Virus record (IMG/VR): IMGVR_UViG_3300030107_001798
Location: 1 to 54,059 of that record
Direction: 5' to 3' (one strand)
DNA: 54,059 nucleotides
DNA from: a virus
Below, in pieces: positions 29,946 to 36,559 of the stretch. Position 1 is the first letter of the stretch, and every line of letters starts with the position of its first letter. A model generated the notes under the pieces. The model saw nothing but the letters and a program-made list of their open reading frames with translations. It had not been told where the DNA came from and searched no databases. Position numbers and translations under genes: made by a program.

Positions 29946-32900
29946 TATCTTATACTTTTCATCCTATAAACAATACAAATATCATTAATTTCAAAATCAG
30001 AATCAACAGTTCCATCCATATGTATTTGAAAACTATATATATTATTTGCGACAGAAGATGTTGCTGGTTTTAATTCAGCATGAGACCATAATGTAAGGTC
30101 TGTTTTATCAAGTAGTGGAGTAGGGTCAGCACTTCCAGTCGGAGTTCCGTCTGAATTTGTCCCATTAAAATTATATAATGTATCAGTATCGCCATTTTTA
30201 CTATATCTTACATTTAGACTGTCAGCGTCTCCTTTATATGAAATTCTTACTTTATAAACTTTTTTTCTTACTCCCGGTTCTCCAAAATCAATATCTTTTG
30301 TTTGATACACAAAATTAGTACTTGCAGTAGCTGAGGGGTTCCATTTTTTAATAACGGAATCAGTATTTGTTAAATATATTAAATCTTCATTTCTTAATGT
30401 AAAATTAGTCATGTTTGTGTCAACGGCTATTCTACCACTTCCCTTCATCCAAGCTCTTAATACAAAATCATATATAAAAACATCTTTATTTTCATTTTTA
30501 ATTAATAATTGTCTTTTCTTTGGTATATACCCTATATGAGCAGAAGACATATCCGTATCATCAGAACTACCATCTTCTCCATCTGTAATAAATGCTTCCC
30601 AGTCAGATTCATTTATCAACTTTAATCCATCTTTTTCTAAAAGATTATTTACAGTTCTACCATCATAAAAATAAACACCAAAAGAATTAAACCATGCAAT
30701 TCCATAATCTGTTTTTACAACATGATAATTTTTAGAGCATCCTTTATTTCTAAATGTGTCTTCTAAAAAATCTACATTTTCAGATATATTTATTATATAT
30801 AAACTGTTTTCTTTAAATTGCAAAATCCTATCTGCAAAAGCTTCAAGTTTTACAATACTTTCGCCATCATTAATTGTTACATCAATAGCATTAAGGTCTT
30901 CTGGAAATACATCAAATTTATTTACCACACTTTTTACAATTCTATCTGGATAAGTTTTTGAATCTGGTCTTTTTATATTTCCTATATAAACTCTTCTTCC
31001 ATGAACAACTGATGTTTTATATTTTGCAGTTATATAGCTTATTTCATTACTATAACCATTAATGTTTTTATATGTATCTACAGTATTAGCAGAGTCTGGA
31101 AGTATTTTTTTTACAATAGATGTATTAATTAAAACAGGAGCATCTGCGTTTGATGTGTTTGTTAAATCATATGCAAAAGTTTCGGATTCTGGAAACCATT
31201 TAAATCCTTTATTTACAAAATCTACTTCACCAATTAAAAAATGATTATCGTTTGTTGTTAGTTTATAATATATTCTTGAACCAGTTATTCTTTTGTTCAT
31301 TTCATATTTTTGAAAAGTAACACCTATTTTATAATTACTACTATCACTTGCATTAGTGTTTACCCAATCTTGTTTTATACTAGCAACTTTAGAACTTCCA
31401 ACATAATCAGAAATAACTCTAGTTTGACCACCTCCAGAACCAGAAGTTATATTAATTACTTGCCCATTGTAGTAATCATCACCAACAGAAGAATCACTTG
31501 CTAAAGTTATAGTGCCAGAAGCTCCAGCTTGAGCATTTCCAGTTACTAAAGTATCATCACTCCCACCTAAAGTTACTGCACTGCCTCCTTTAGAAGTCGC
31601 TAATTTAAAATCATTAGTAGTAATATCACGAACATAGTAAAGAGTCCCATCTGATATTCCAGTCGCCCTTTTTATACCCTCTAATTTCACAACATCTCCA
31701 TCAACTAATCCATGTGCATCGGAAATTATTTTATCATCACTAACATCTATTCCAGCTCCATTTGTAAAAACTCTTGAAGAAAACGGATTTACATATAAAT
31801 CAAACCTAAATAAAATAGGAGAGCCTACTATATTAATTTCAATCCCAGTATAAGCACTTCCTTCCGCTTCGAATTTTTTTAATAAAGATTCTTGCTTTGA
31901 TTTATCATATAAATAACTATGCCAAAAAGTATAATTACCTGCTCCAAATCCATCTAGCCTTGTTTGGGAAACCACCGGGCCGCTAGTCCAGCAAGTTGGA
32001 GCGGCAGTTCCAGTGTTGCCATCTTTTTGTACCATTACTACACGCCATTTTTGAAAAGTATCTCCAAAACTAGCAGTTTGCTTTGCAATATTTAAAGTAG
32101 AACATGAAAGAACGTTCCAAGTTTGCCCACCAACTAATTCATCAGCTCCAAAATCATATTGAATAAAAGTTGTACCTGCAGATTCTTCATAAAGAAGAAT
32201 TGATATATAATCAATCCTTTCATATTCAGCATCAATAAACCAAATTCCAATAACAAATGAATTAGATTCGTCAATCACAAAAGTACGGCCACCATCATCT
32301 CCAAATGTGCAACTTTCTTGACTAGATGCTCCTGTTATTAAATTGTTTATATCACCAAAAAGAGGAATTGGATTTGTAGTATTTTCTGCTTTAGTGCAAT
32401 TAGTTGCAACATTCCAATTAGTTGCAGTTAATTCAAGAGCTTGGCTATATTGCACTCCAACCCTTAAATTAACAGAAGCAGAGTCTAATAATTCTATTTC
32501 ACCACCCCCATTACTTCCATTAGCATATGTTCCTATGATTTCAGAATCAGAAGAATTTAATCCATCCCCACTTCCAGTAGCAGCATCAGAACCAGCGAAA
32601 GGAGTTGTTATAAAAACATTTCCATCCGTAGGTTTTTCTATACTTGAGTTTGTATCGTGCCAACCAATAGTTCCAGAATTGGAATTAAGAGAACTAAATT
32701 TTGCATCTTCTACATAACCAAAAAATCTTGAATCTCTACTTAAATTTTTATCTGCAACTCTTAAAGCTCCATCAACAGAATGATAAATAGGAGAAATATT
32801 ACCTGTATTTATTAAATCAGAACTAAAAGTATCACTTGATATACCAGCGCTATCTATACCATCAATCTTATGGTCATCATAATTATAAACAAAAATAAGA

Positions 32901-33154
32901 GATTCATCGGATGCAGTCCCATCTAATCTCCTATCTGAATTCATCACAAAGAGACCTTGATTTGGTTTAATAACTAAAGAATGATTTAAAGTTGTATCCG
33001 AATCATCAGATGAACCTAATAAAGTTAACCTACCAATTTTGTCAATATTAGCATCTATTAATGAAGGTGATTGGTTTTCTTTAATGTCTCTAGGGTCAGA
33101 ATTAGAATTTATACCACCGTGAAATTCTTCAATTTTATATGTTCTCTTAGGCAT
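29945..33154 (-). CDS. large tail tube/nozzle-like protein, 1069 aa
   Basis: The N-terminus RTYKIEEFHGGINSNSDPRDI and the later propeller-like segment (LEAFADRILQFKENSLYIIN, then KTDYGIAWFNSFGVYFYDG) match the layout of podovirus tail tube B / nozzle proteins. Several beta insertions lie in the middle, including HGLVDGDVVKLEGI, a small domain common in tail proteins. It would close the short tail below the connector. The assignment rests on these patterns, size and position, not on a close relative. Confidence 0.65.
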   Translation of the reverse strand: MPKRTYKIEEFHGGINSNSDPRDIKENQSPSLIDANIDKIGRLTLLGSSDDSDTTLNHSLVIKPNQGLFVMNSDRRLDGTASDESLIFVYNYDDHKIDGIDSAGISSDTFSSDLINTGNISPIYHSVDGALRVADKNLSRDSRFFGYVEDAKFSSLNSNSGTIGWHDTNSSIEKPTDGNVFITTPFAGSDAATGSGDGLNSSDSEIIGTYANGSNGGGEIELLDSASVNLRVGVQYSQALELTATNWNVATNCTKAENTTNPIPLFGDINNLITGASSQESCTFGDDGGRTFVIDESNSFVIGIWFIDAEYERIDYISILLYEESAGTTFIQYDFGADELVGGQTWNVLSCSTLNIAKQTASFGDTFQKWRVVMVQKDGNTGTAAPTCWTSGPVVSQTRLDGFGAGNYTFWHSYLYDKSKQESLLKKFEAEGSAYTGIEINIVGSPILFRFDLYVNPFSSRVFTNGAGIDVSDDKIISDAHGLVDGDVVKLEGIKRATGISDGTLYYVRDITTNDFKLATSKGGSAVTLGGSDDTLVTGNAQAGASGTITLASDSSVGDDYYNGQVINITSGSGGGQTRVISDYVGSSKVASIKQDWVNTNASDSSNYKIGVTFQKYEMNKRITGSRIYYKLTTNDNHFLIGEVDFVNKGFKWFPESETFAYDLTNTSNADAPVLINTSIVKKILPDSANTVDTYKNINGYSNEISYITAKYKTSVVHGRRVYIGNIKRPDSKTYPDRIVKSVVNKFDVFPEDLNAIDVTINDGESIVKLEAFADRILQFKENSLYIINISENVDFLEDTFRNKGCSKNYHVVKTDYGIAWFNSFGVYFYDGRTVNNLLEKDGLKLINESDWEAFITDGEDGSSDDTDMSSAHIGYIPKKRQLLIKNENKDVFIYDFVLRAWMKGSGRIAVDTNMTNFTLRNEDLIYLTNTDSVIKKWNPSATASTNFVYQTKDIDFGEPGVRKKVYKVRISYKGDADSLNVRYSKNGDTDTLYNFNGTNSDGTPTGSADPTPLLDKTDLTLWSHAELKPATSSVANNIYSFQIHMDGTVDSDFEINDICIVYRMKSIR

Positions 33155-33371
33155 TTCCTTCTTCGTATTCCATATCTTCTATAATAAGATTTTGAGAATG
33201 TTCTGGTAATTCACAAACAGAACAATCATCTTCTGTAAAGTCATATTCAGAATTTTCATCGTGGTCAAATACATCCATTCTTAATCCACCTTCAACAGAT
33301 GTAATTCTACCACCTAAAGCCGCTTGTGCTTTTTGATATTTTAATTCATTTTGTTCTTCTGGACTTGGCAT
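33147..33371 (-). CDS. hypothetical acidic protein, 74 aa
   Basis: The start at 33371 (MPSPEEQNELKYQ) is chosen for the AGAGG just upstream; the frame is open to 33449, but the extra N-terminal residues look unlike a protein and overlap another coding frame. The tail is very acidic and holds C-x2-C. It overlaps the large tail gene by eight bases. Function unknown; it could be a chaperone-like partner of the tail protein. Confidence 0.6.
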   Translation of the reverse strand: MPSPEEQNELKYQKAQAALGGRITSVEGGLRMDVFDHDENSEYDFTEDDCSVCELPEHSQNLIIEDMEYEEGNA

Positions 33372-33432
33372 ACTTACCTCTTTTCTTTTTTTTATGACGT
33401 TCCCAAACTGGGTGCGGTGTACCCTTATCTGG

Positions 33433-33537
33433 TCATATATGGTAAGCATCTTTATCTTTTAAAAGATGGTATCTTCCTGCTATTGCATTGGAATCTCTTT
33501 CATTATGACCAAATAAATCTATATTATTTTTACCCAT
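33433..33537 (-). CDS. small protein interrupted by in-frame UGA, 34 aa (63-codon frame to 33346)
   Basis: ATG at 33537 opens MGKNNIDLFGHNERDSN and reaches a TGA at 33435-33433. The same frame continues without another stop to TGA at 33348-33346. Beyond the first stop it reads PDKGTPHPVWERHKKKKRGK, which has normal protein character (a Pro/Trp motif then a basic tail). This suggests one gene of 63 residues with an internal stop, either read through, mutated (one base from TGG Trp), or a sequencing error. Elsewhere in this genome TGA is a normal stop. Start coupling (ATTAATATGG) to the upstream gene is present. Confidence 0.5.
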   Translation of the reverse strand: MGKNNIDLFGHNERDSNAIAGRYHLLKDKDAYHI

Positions 33538-33878
33538 TAATATGGTGTAGCCTTAGGTCTTTTTATTTTTTTAGATGGCTTTTGTAATTTAGAAATTCTT
33601 TTAAAACGATTTTTCATTCTAACATTTTTAGATTCAGCCATATCCCAACCTATTTTATCTTGTTCTTGTTTTGAAGACGTTCCAGCTTTTTGAGGTTTAG
33701 CAGGCTTTTTGTAATTCTTACAAGCAGCTGCGCTTGTATATCCTAGCTTTTTCCAATCTTTGTCACATTTTGTTTTACTTGGCATATTATGTTTCCTTCT
33801 TCCACCACCTGTTTTTAATTTACTTCCTTTGCCTGTGTCGGGTGAAGATACATCAGACATTCCTATTACGTCAGCCAT
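33537..33878 (-). CDS. basic Lys-rich protein, 113 aa
   Basis: Very basic, with Lys/Arg through most of the chain and motif KCDKDWKKLGYTSAAACKNY in the middle; the end is KKIKRPKATPY. It resembles other short basic proteins of this genome (47826-48089 and 48472-48942) in composition, and Cys plus an Ala-Ala-Cys pattern also recur. It might bind packaged DNA. It overlaps the upstream gene by one base and the next start by one base, so it sits in a coupled string. Confidence 0.6.
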   Translation of the reverse strand: MADVIGMSDVSSPDTGKGSKLKTGGGRRKHNMPSKTKCDKDWKKLGYTSAAACKNYKKPAKPQKAGTSSKQEQDKIGWDMAESKNVRMKNRFKRISKLQKPSKKIKRPKATPY

Positions 33879-34027
33879 TATAATCCCATTCTACCCATTA
33901 CTTTGTCTACTTTTTCTTTTAATGATTCTACTTCTTCTAATAGATAAGTAATAGCTTCTTGGCACTCGACTAATTCTTTAGAAACTTTAGGAGCTTTTTT
34001 AACTACTTTCTTTTTAGCCTCAGGCAT
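33878..34027 (-). CDS. small coiled-coil protein, 49 aa
   Basis: The start is ATG 34027 in the TAATG overlap with the previous gene; an in-frame start at 34072 would overlap by 46 bases more. A basic N-terminus (MPEAKKKVVKKAPKV) is followed by a heptad-like helix (ITYLLEEVESLKEKVDKVMGRM). It probably forms an oligomer. Function unknown. Confidence 0.6.
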   Translation of the reverse strand: MPEAKKKVVKKAPKVSKELVECQEAITYLLEEVESLKEKVDKVMGRMGL

Positions 34028-34203
34028 TATATACCCAATTTTTTCAAGAGAACGCCCTTGATAATTTTCCAAAGAGCCTCAAGAATAGCTTTTTCTGTTT
34101 TTTCACTTATGATTGGAATATCAACGGCTTTATTAATTTCGTCAATAATCTCATCTTTTGTTGAGTCAGCTAATAACTCATCTGCTATCATTTTCATTAA
34201 CAT
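34027..34203 (-). CDS. small helical protein, 58 aa
   Basis: ORF with AAAGGA before ATG 34203. The product is alpha-helical: MIADELLADSTKDEIIDEIN then ALWKIIKGVLLKKLGI, the second part amphipathic or weakly hydrophobic. It lies among several small membrane proteins, so it may attach to membranes. The family is not recognised. Confidence 0.6.
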   Translation of the reverse strand: MLMKMIADELLADSTKDEIIDEINKAVDIPIISEKTEKAILEALWKIIKGVLLKKLGI

Positions 34204-34204
34204 A

Positions 34205-34351
34205 TTATTTTTCCTTTATCTTTTTTGTTTTCAAATATAAATAATAAATTTGTATCGCAAACATAATACACATAAGTAAACCAGATATTAAATCTGTCCA
34301 ATAAACAAATCCTAAACTTGTGCTTAATCCTGTTACTTTTAGACTATCCAT
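34205..34351 (-). CDS. small membrane protein, 48 aa
   Basis: ORF starting at ATG 34351, overlapping the previous stop by three bases. One hydrophobic segment, LISGLLMCIMFAIQIYYLYL (about 21-40), is followed by a basic tail KTKKIKEK, so the C-terminus is probably cytoplasmic. Size and topology are compatible with a holin or pinholin, but neighbouring genes offer alternatives. Confidence 0.6.
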   Translation of the reverse strand: MDSLKVTGLSTSLGFVYWTDLISGLLMCIMFAIQIYYLYLKTKKIKEK

Positions 34352-34590
34352 TAATTTACACTCTGTGATTGTTTTACAGCTCCTTGGCCTGGGTTAAAAT
34401 AACTAATTGTTTGAGATTCTTGTTGTTGATTAATCATCATTTTAGAATACAATAAATCTAAATGCCTTACTAACATTCCCACTTCTGGCATATGAAGAAC
34501 TAAATTAATTTGAGCTTGTTTAGGTTCTTCTTTTTTCTCAACAGGCTTTTGTTTATATTGATTGTTATATATATCTGCTAAACTACTCAT
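34351..34590 (-). CDS. hypothetical protein, 79 aa
   Basis: Polar protein, Gln- and Lys-rich, starting in an ATGA overlap with the preceding gene. It contains VGMLVRHLDLLYSKMMINQ as a probable helix and a Gln/Ser-rich C-terminus. No membrane segment or motif is seen. It sits within the string of small membrane genes and may act with them. Confidence 0.6.
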   Translation of the reverse strand: MSSLADIYNNQYKQKPVEKKEEPKQAQINLVLHMPEVGMLVRHLDLLYSKMMINQQQESQTISYFNPGQGAVKQSQSVN

Positions 34591-34865
34591 TTTCTCAACC
34601 TATCTAATTCCTTTTCTAAATAATCAATTCTTTGATTTTGTTTAATATCAGCTGGAATCTCTGCATTCTGGTTAGCTTTAGCATCTTCCTCCATTCTACC
34701 AATATGTTCTTCATTGATGCTTACTTGATATTCCAAAAAAGATATTCGTGAATTTAACTCACCGTAGCCCCAAACCATAGCACCAATTAATGCTATCGCT
34801 TGAAATAACATTGGCAATGAAATATTAAGACTGCTTGAGTCTGATATAGGTTTAGTGTCTGCCAT
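34587..34865 (-). CDS. membrane-anchored coiled-coil protein, 92 aa
   Basis: One hydrophobic segment (LPMLFQAIALIGAMVWGYGEL, about 17-37, in a slightly amphipathic context) is followed by a long coiled coil to the C-terminus (YLEKELDRLRK). The same topology is seen in the gene at 35169-35495, and the two share the phrase G-A-M/L-V-W/Y-G-Y, so they may be paralogues. Holin-associated or spanin-like roles fit this shape. It ends in TGA inside the next ATG. Confidence 0.6.
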   Translation of the reverse strand: MADTKPISDSSSLNISLPMLFQAIALIGAMVWGYGELNSRISFLEYQVSINEEHIGRMEEDAKANQNAEIPADIKQNQRIDYLEKELDRLRK

Positions 34866-35169
34866 TTATTCTGCTCATCGAACCTTTTAATTCAGATACT
34901 TGGTTATCTAAATCGTTAATTTCTTTTGTAATAGCATCGAACTTTCTATCTAATTTATCATCGCTAGTGTTCCATCTACCTATTAACTTAATAATCATTC
35001 CTTCCATATTTTCAAGTGTTTCAGATTGCCCTTTATTTTCAATTTTTAAATTCTCTAAAGCTTCTTGTTGCGCTTCACTTTTCTTTGATAATGACATAAC
35101 TAAATAGACAAACATAACACCTACTACACCTATCATTCCCGCTTCGCCATATAATGCCATAAAATCCAT
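34852..35169 (-). CDS. BhlA/holin-like membrane protein, 105 aa
   Basis: The N-terminal segment YGEAGMIGVVGVMFVYLVMSL (about 7-27) is one membrane span, followed by SKKSEAQQEALENLKIE and a charged coiled coil. A single N-terminal span with a charged helical tail is the layout of BhlA/UviB-type holins. It overlaps genes on both sides by a few bases, forming a cluster of membrane proteins. It is the best holin candidate of the window, with moderate support only; the endolysin lies 13 kb upstream in the same late block. Confidence 0.55.
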   Translation of the reverse strand: MDFMALYGEAGMIGVVGVMFVYLVMSLSKKSEAQQEALENLKIENKGQSETLENMEGMIIKLIGRWNTSDDKLDRKFDAITKEINDLDNQVSELKGSMSRINGRH

Positions 35170-35495
35170 TATTTATTACCTCTTTTATTTTTACCCCAAC
35201 TTAGAGGATTAATATTAAATTCTTTTTCATAAAACTTTACTTTTTCAGCTAATTCTTCTCGCTCAATCCTTTCTTCCACAATATGTTTATTAAGTAAATC
35301 ACCAATTTGTTCATTCGCAGTAGTTATTTTATTTTCCAACGATTTAATACGACTTTCAATTTGCCAATAACCATAAACCAAAGCCCCGACAAGAACACAT
35401 CCTTGAGCAAGCCATTTAAGATTAATAGAAACAATGGCGTTGTCGTCAAGAACAGTAGCCCTATAACTCCTAGCGGTATCTGGCTTTCCATTCAT
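35169..35495 (-). CDS. membrane-anchored coiled-coil protein, 108 aa
   Basis: An N-terminal polar segment is followed by one span (WLAQGCVLVGALVYGYWQI, about 28-46). A long charged coiled coil comes next (SRIKSLENKITTANEQIGD), ending in a basic tail. Topology matches the shorter protein at 34587-34865 and an inner-membrane spanin would look similar. The stop/start junction (TAATG type) couples it to the holin-like gene. Specific role not established. Confidence 0.6.
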   Translation of the reverse strand: MNGKPDTARSYRATVLDDNAIVSINLKWLAQGCVLVGALVYGYWQIESRIKSLENKITTANEQIGDLLNKHIVEERIEREELAEKVKFYEKEFNINPLSWGKNKRGNK

Positions 35496-35725
35496 TTAAT
35501 CCTAACGTCTTCCCATTGTCCATGTAAAAAACACCAATTATCACCGTGCCTAACTTTATCAGCATACCAATGATTAGTTGAATCATGAGCAACAATTTCT
35601 ACATAAACAGTATTTTCTGTAGTATCAGATGGTGTTAATTCATGCCCAGCAACGCTCCAACCTGGGCTACAATTAATATGGACAAATGTATTTAACAGGA
35701 AAATTATTACTTGTATTAGTTTCAT
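35492..35725 (-). CDS. exported protein with signal peptide, 77 aa
   Basis: The N-terminus MKLIQVIIFLLNTFVHINCS looks like a signal peptide, with a possible lipobox Cys at residue 19 (H-I-N-C). The mature part is small and polar with one further Cys (NWCFLHGQWEDV). In a lysis cluster an exported lipoprotein would suit an outer-membrane spanin, but it lacks the usual Pro-rich tail. It overlaps another small frame at 35673-35825; both look real. Confidence 0.55.
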   Translation of the reverse strand: MKLIQVIIFLLNTFVHINCSPGWSVAGHELTPSDTTENTVYVEIVAHDSTNHWYADKVRHGDNWCFLHGQWEDVRIK

Positions 35726-35825
35726 ATTTAGTCTTGTTTTTAATTATAATATATTTACGAACTGCTCCTCCTAAGTCATAATCGTTTGGGTATTTTTTAA
35801 CTAATTTTAAAATTTTTTTCTTCAT
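35673..35825 (-). CDS. small basic protein, 50 aa
   Basis: ATG at 35825 follows the upstream stop by one base (TAATATG). The sequence ILKLVKKYPNDYDLGGAVRK is a typical short phage-protein pattern, a helix then a Y-P-N-D-Y-x-L-G-G turn. The 3' end overlaps the signal-peptide gene by 53 bases in another frame. Because the motif-like part lies outside the overlap I regard it as genuine. Confidence 0.5.
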   Translation of the reverse strand: MKKKILKLVKKYPNDYDLGGAVRKYIIIKNKTKYETNTSNNFPVKYICPY

Positions 35826-35826
35826 A

Positions 35827-36276
35827 TTAAACTTTTAAATGCTTAGATACTTCTTGAGAACCACTTATTTGAGGCACTATTCTTGATAATAGTTCTGATT
35901 TAGTCTCACTAGAACCATAAGATATTCCACGTTTATCATAGAAATCTTTTATTTCTGCTTTAGTGTTTGAATCTGTAGGATAATCAGATTGAGAAGTTGC
36001 TACCCCATTAATAATATGATGTTTTCCTATTATTAACCTGCCATGCCCATTATCATATTTTTTTGCACATTCATCTACATAGAACTCTTCAATTGTTTTA
36101 AAGCTATTGCTTTTTTTAACAATTTCCCCATCAACATCTACGAAATATGTATAAGATGAAGGATAAGTCAAGGTTTCAGTAGAACCATCTGGATAAGTTT
36201 TTGTGCGAGTTGCACCTGGCGTTGTATTTCTATGAATCCTAATTCGATAACCTTGACTAGACCTTCTTACAATCAT
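35827..36276 (-). CDS. protein with C-terminal HeH/LEM-like domain, 149 aa
   Basis: The N-terminal half is beta-rich and Thr/Tyr-rich (GYRIRIHRNTTPGATRTKTY). The C-terminal part, TKAEIKDFYDKRGISYGSSE followed by TKSELLSRI (about 105-134), matches the helix-extension-helix (HeH/LEM, SAP-like) motif often found at the ends of phage proteins and thought to bind DNA. It overlaps the previous gene by four bases (ATGA). Confidence 0.65.
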   Translation of the reverse strand: MIVRRSSQGYRIRIHRNTTPGATRTKTYPDGSTETLTYPSSYTYFVDVDGEIVKKSNSFKTIEEFYVDECAKKYDNGHGRLIIGKHHIINGVATSQSDYPTDSNTKAEIKDFYDKRGISYGSSETKSELLSRIVPQISGSQEVSKHLKV

Positions 36277-36542
36277 GCTTCTACTTCTGCCTCTTCAGGT
36301 TCTAAAGCCTTTTTAAGCTCTGCAAAACCTTTTTGAAACTTCTCTACAAATACTTTTTCACATTCAACTAATTGTTGTCGCATGAAAGCATTTGTATTCA
36401 GCTTGTTTTGTATGTCCCTTACATGGTCTTGGTCTAATGCAACTTGACCTGCAAGTTTTTTTTGTGAATCAGTCATATCATCGATAAAAAAGTCTTCTCC
36501 ATCGAGTTTCAAGACTGGCTTTTCTTTTTTGTCTTTAGCCAT
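36273..36542 (-). CDS. hypothetical helical protein, 89 aa
   Basis: Charged, helical protein with AAGGAG at 36549-36554 upstream. The segment FIDDMTDSQKKLAGQVALDQ leads to a long helix ending in a very acidic tail (EPEEAEVEA). It follows the tail fibre gene directly and might be a fibre-assembly chaperone, since tail fibre genes are often followed by small acidic helpers. No motif proves this. Confidence 0.6.
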   Translation of the reverse strand: MAKDKKEKPVLKLDGEDFFIDDMTDSQKKLAGQVALDQDHVRDIQNKLNTNAFMRQQLVECEKVFVEKFQKGFAELKKALEPEEAEVEA

Positions 36543-36559
36543 TATTGACTCCTTGTTAG

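Noticed and set aside
16251-32717. Long plus-strand frames opposite the late structural genes (for example 21379-21798, 28675-28986, 32343-32717)
   Set aside because: They lie antisense to well-supported genes, lack ribosome sites and have low-complexity products typical of shadow frames.
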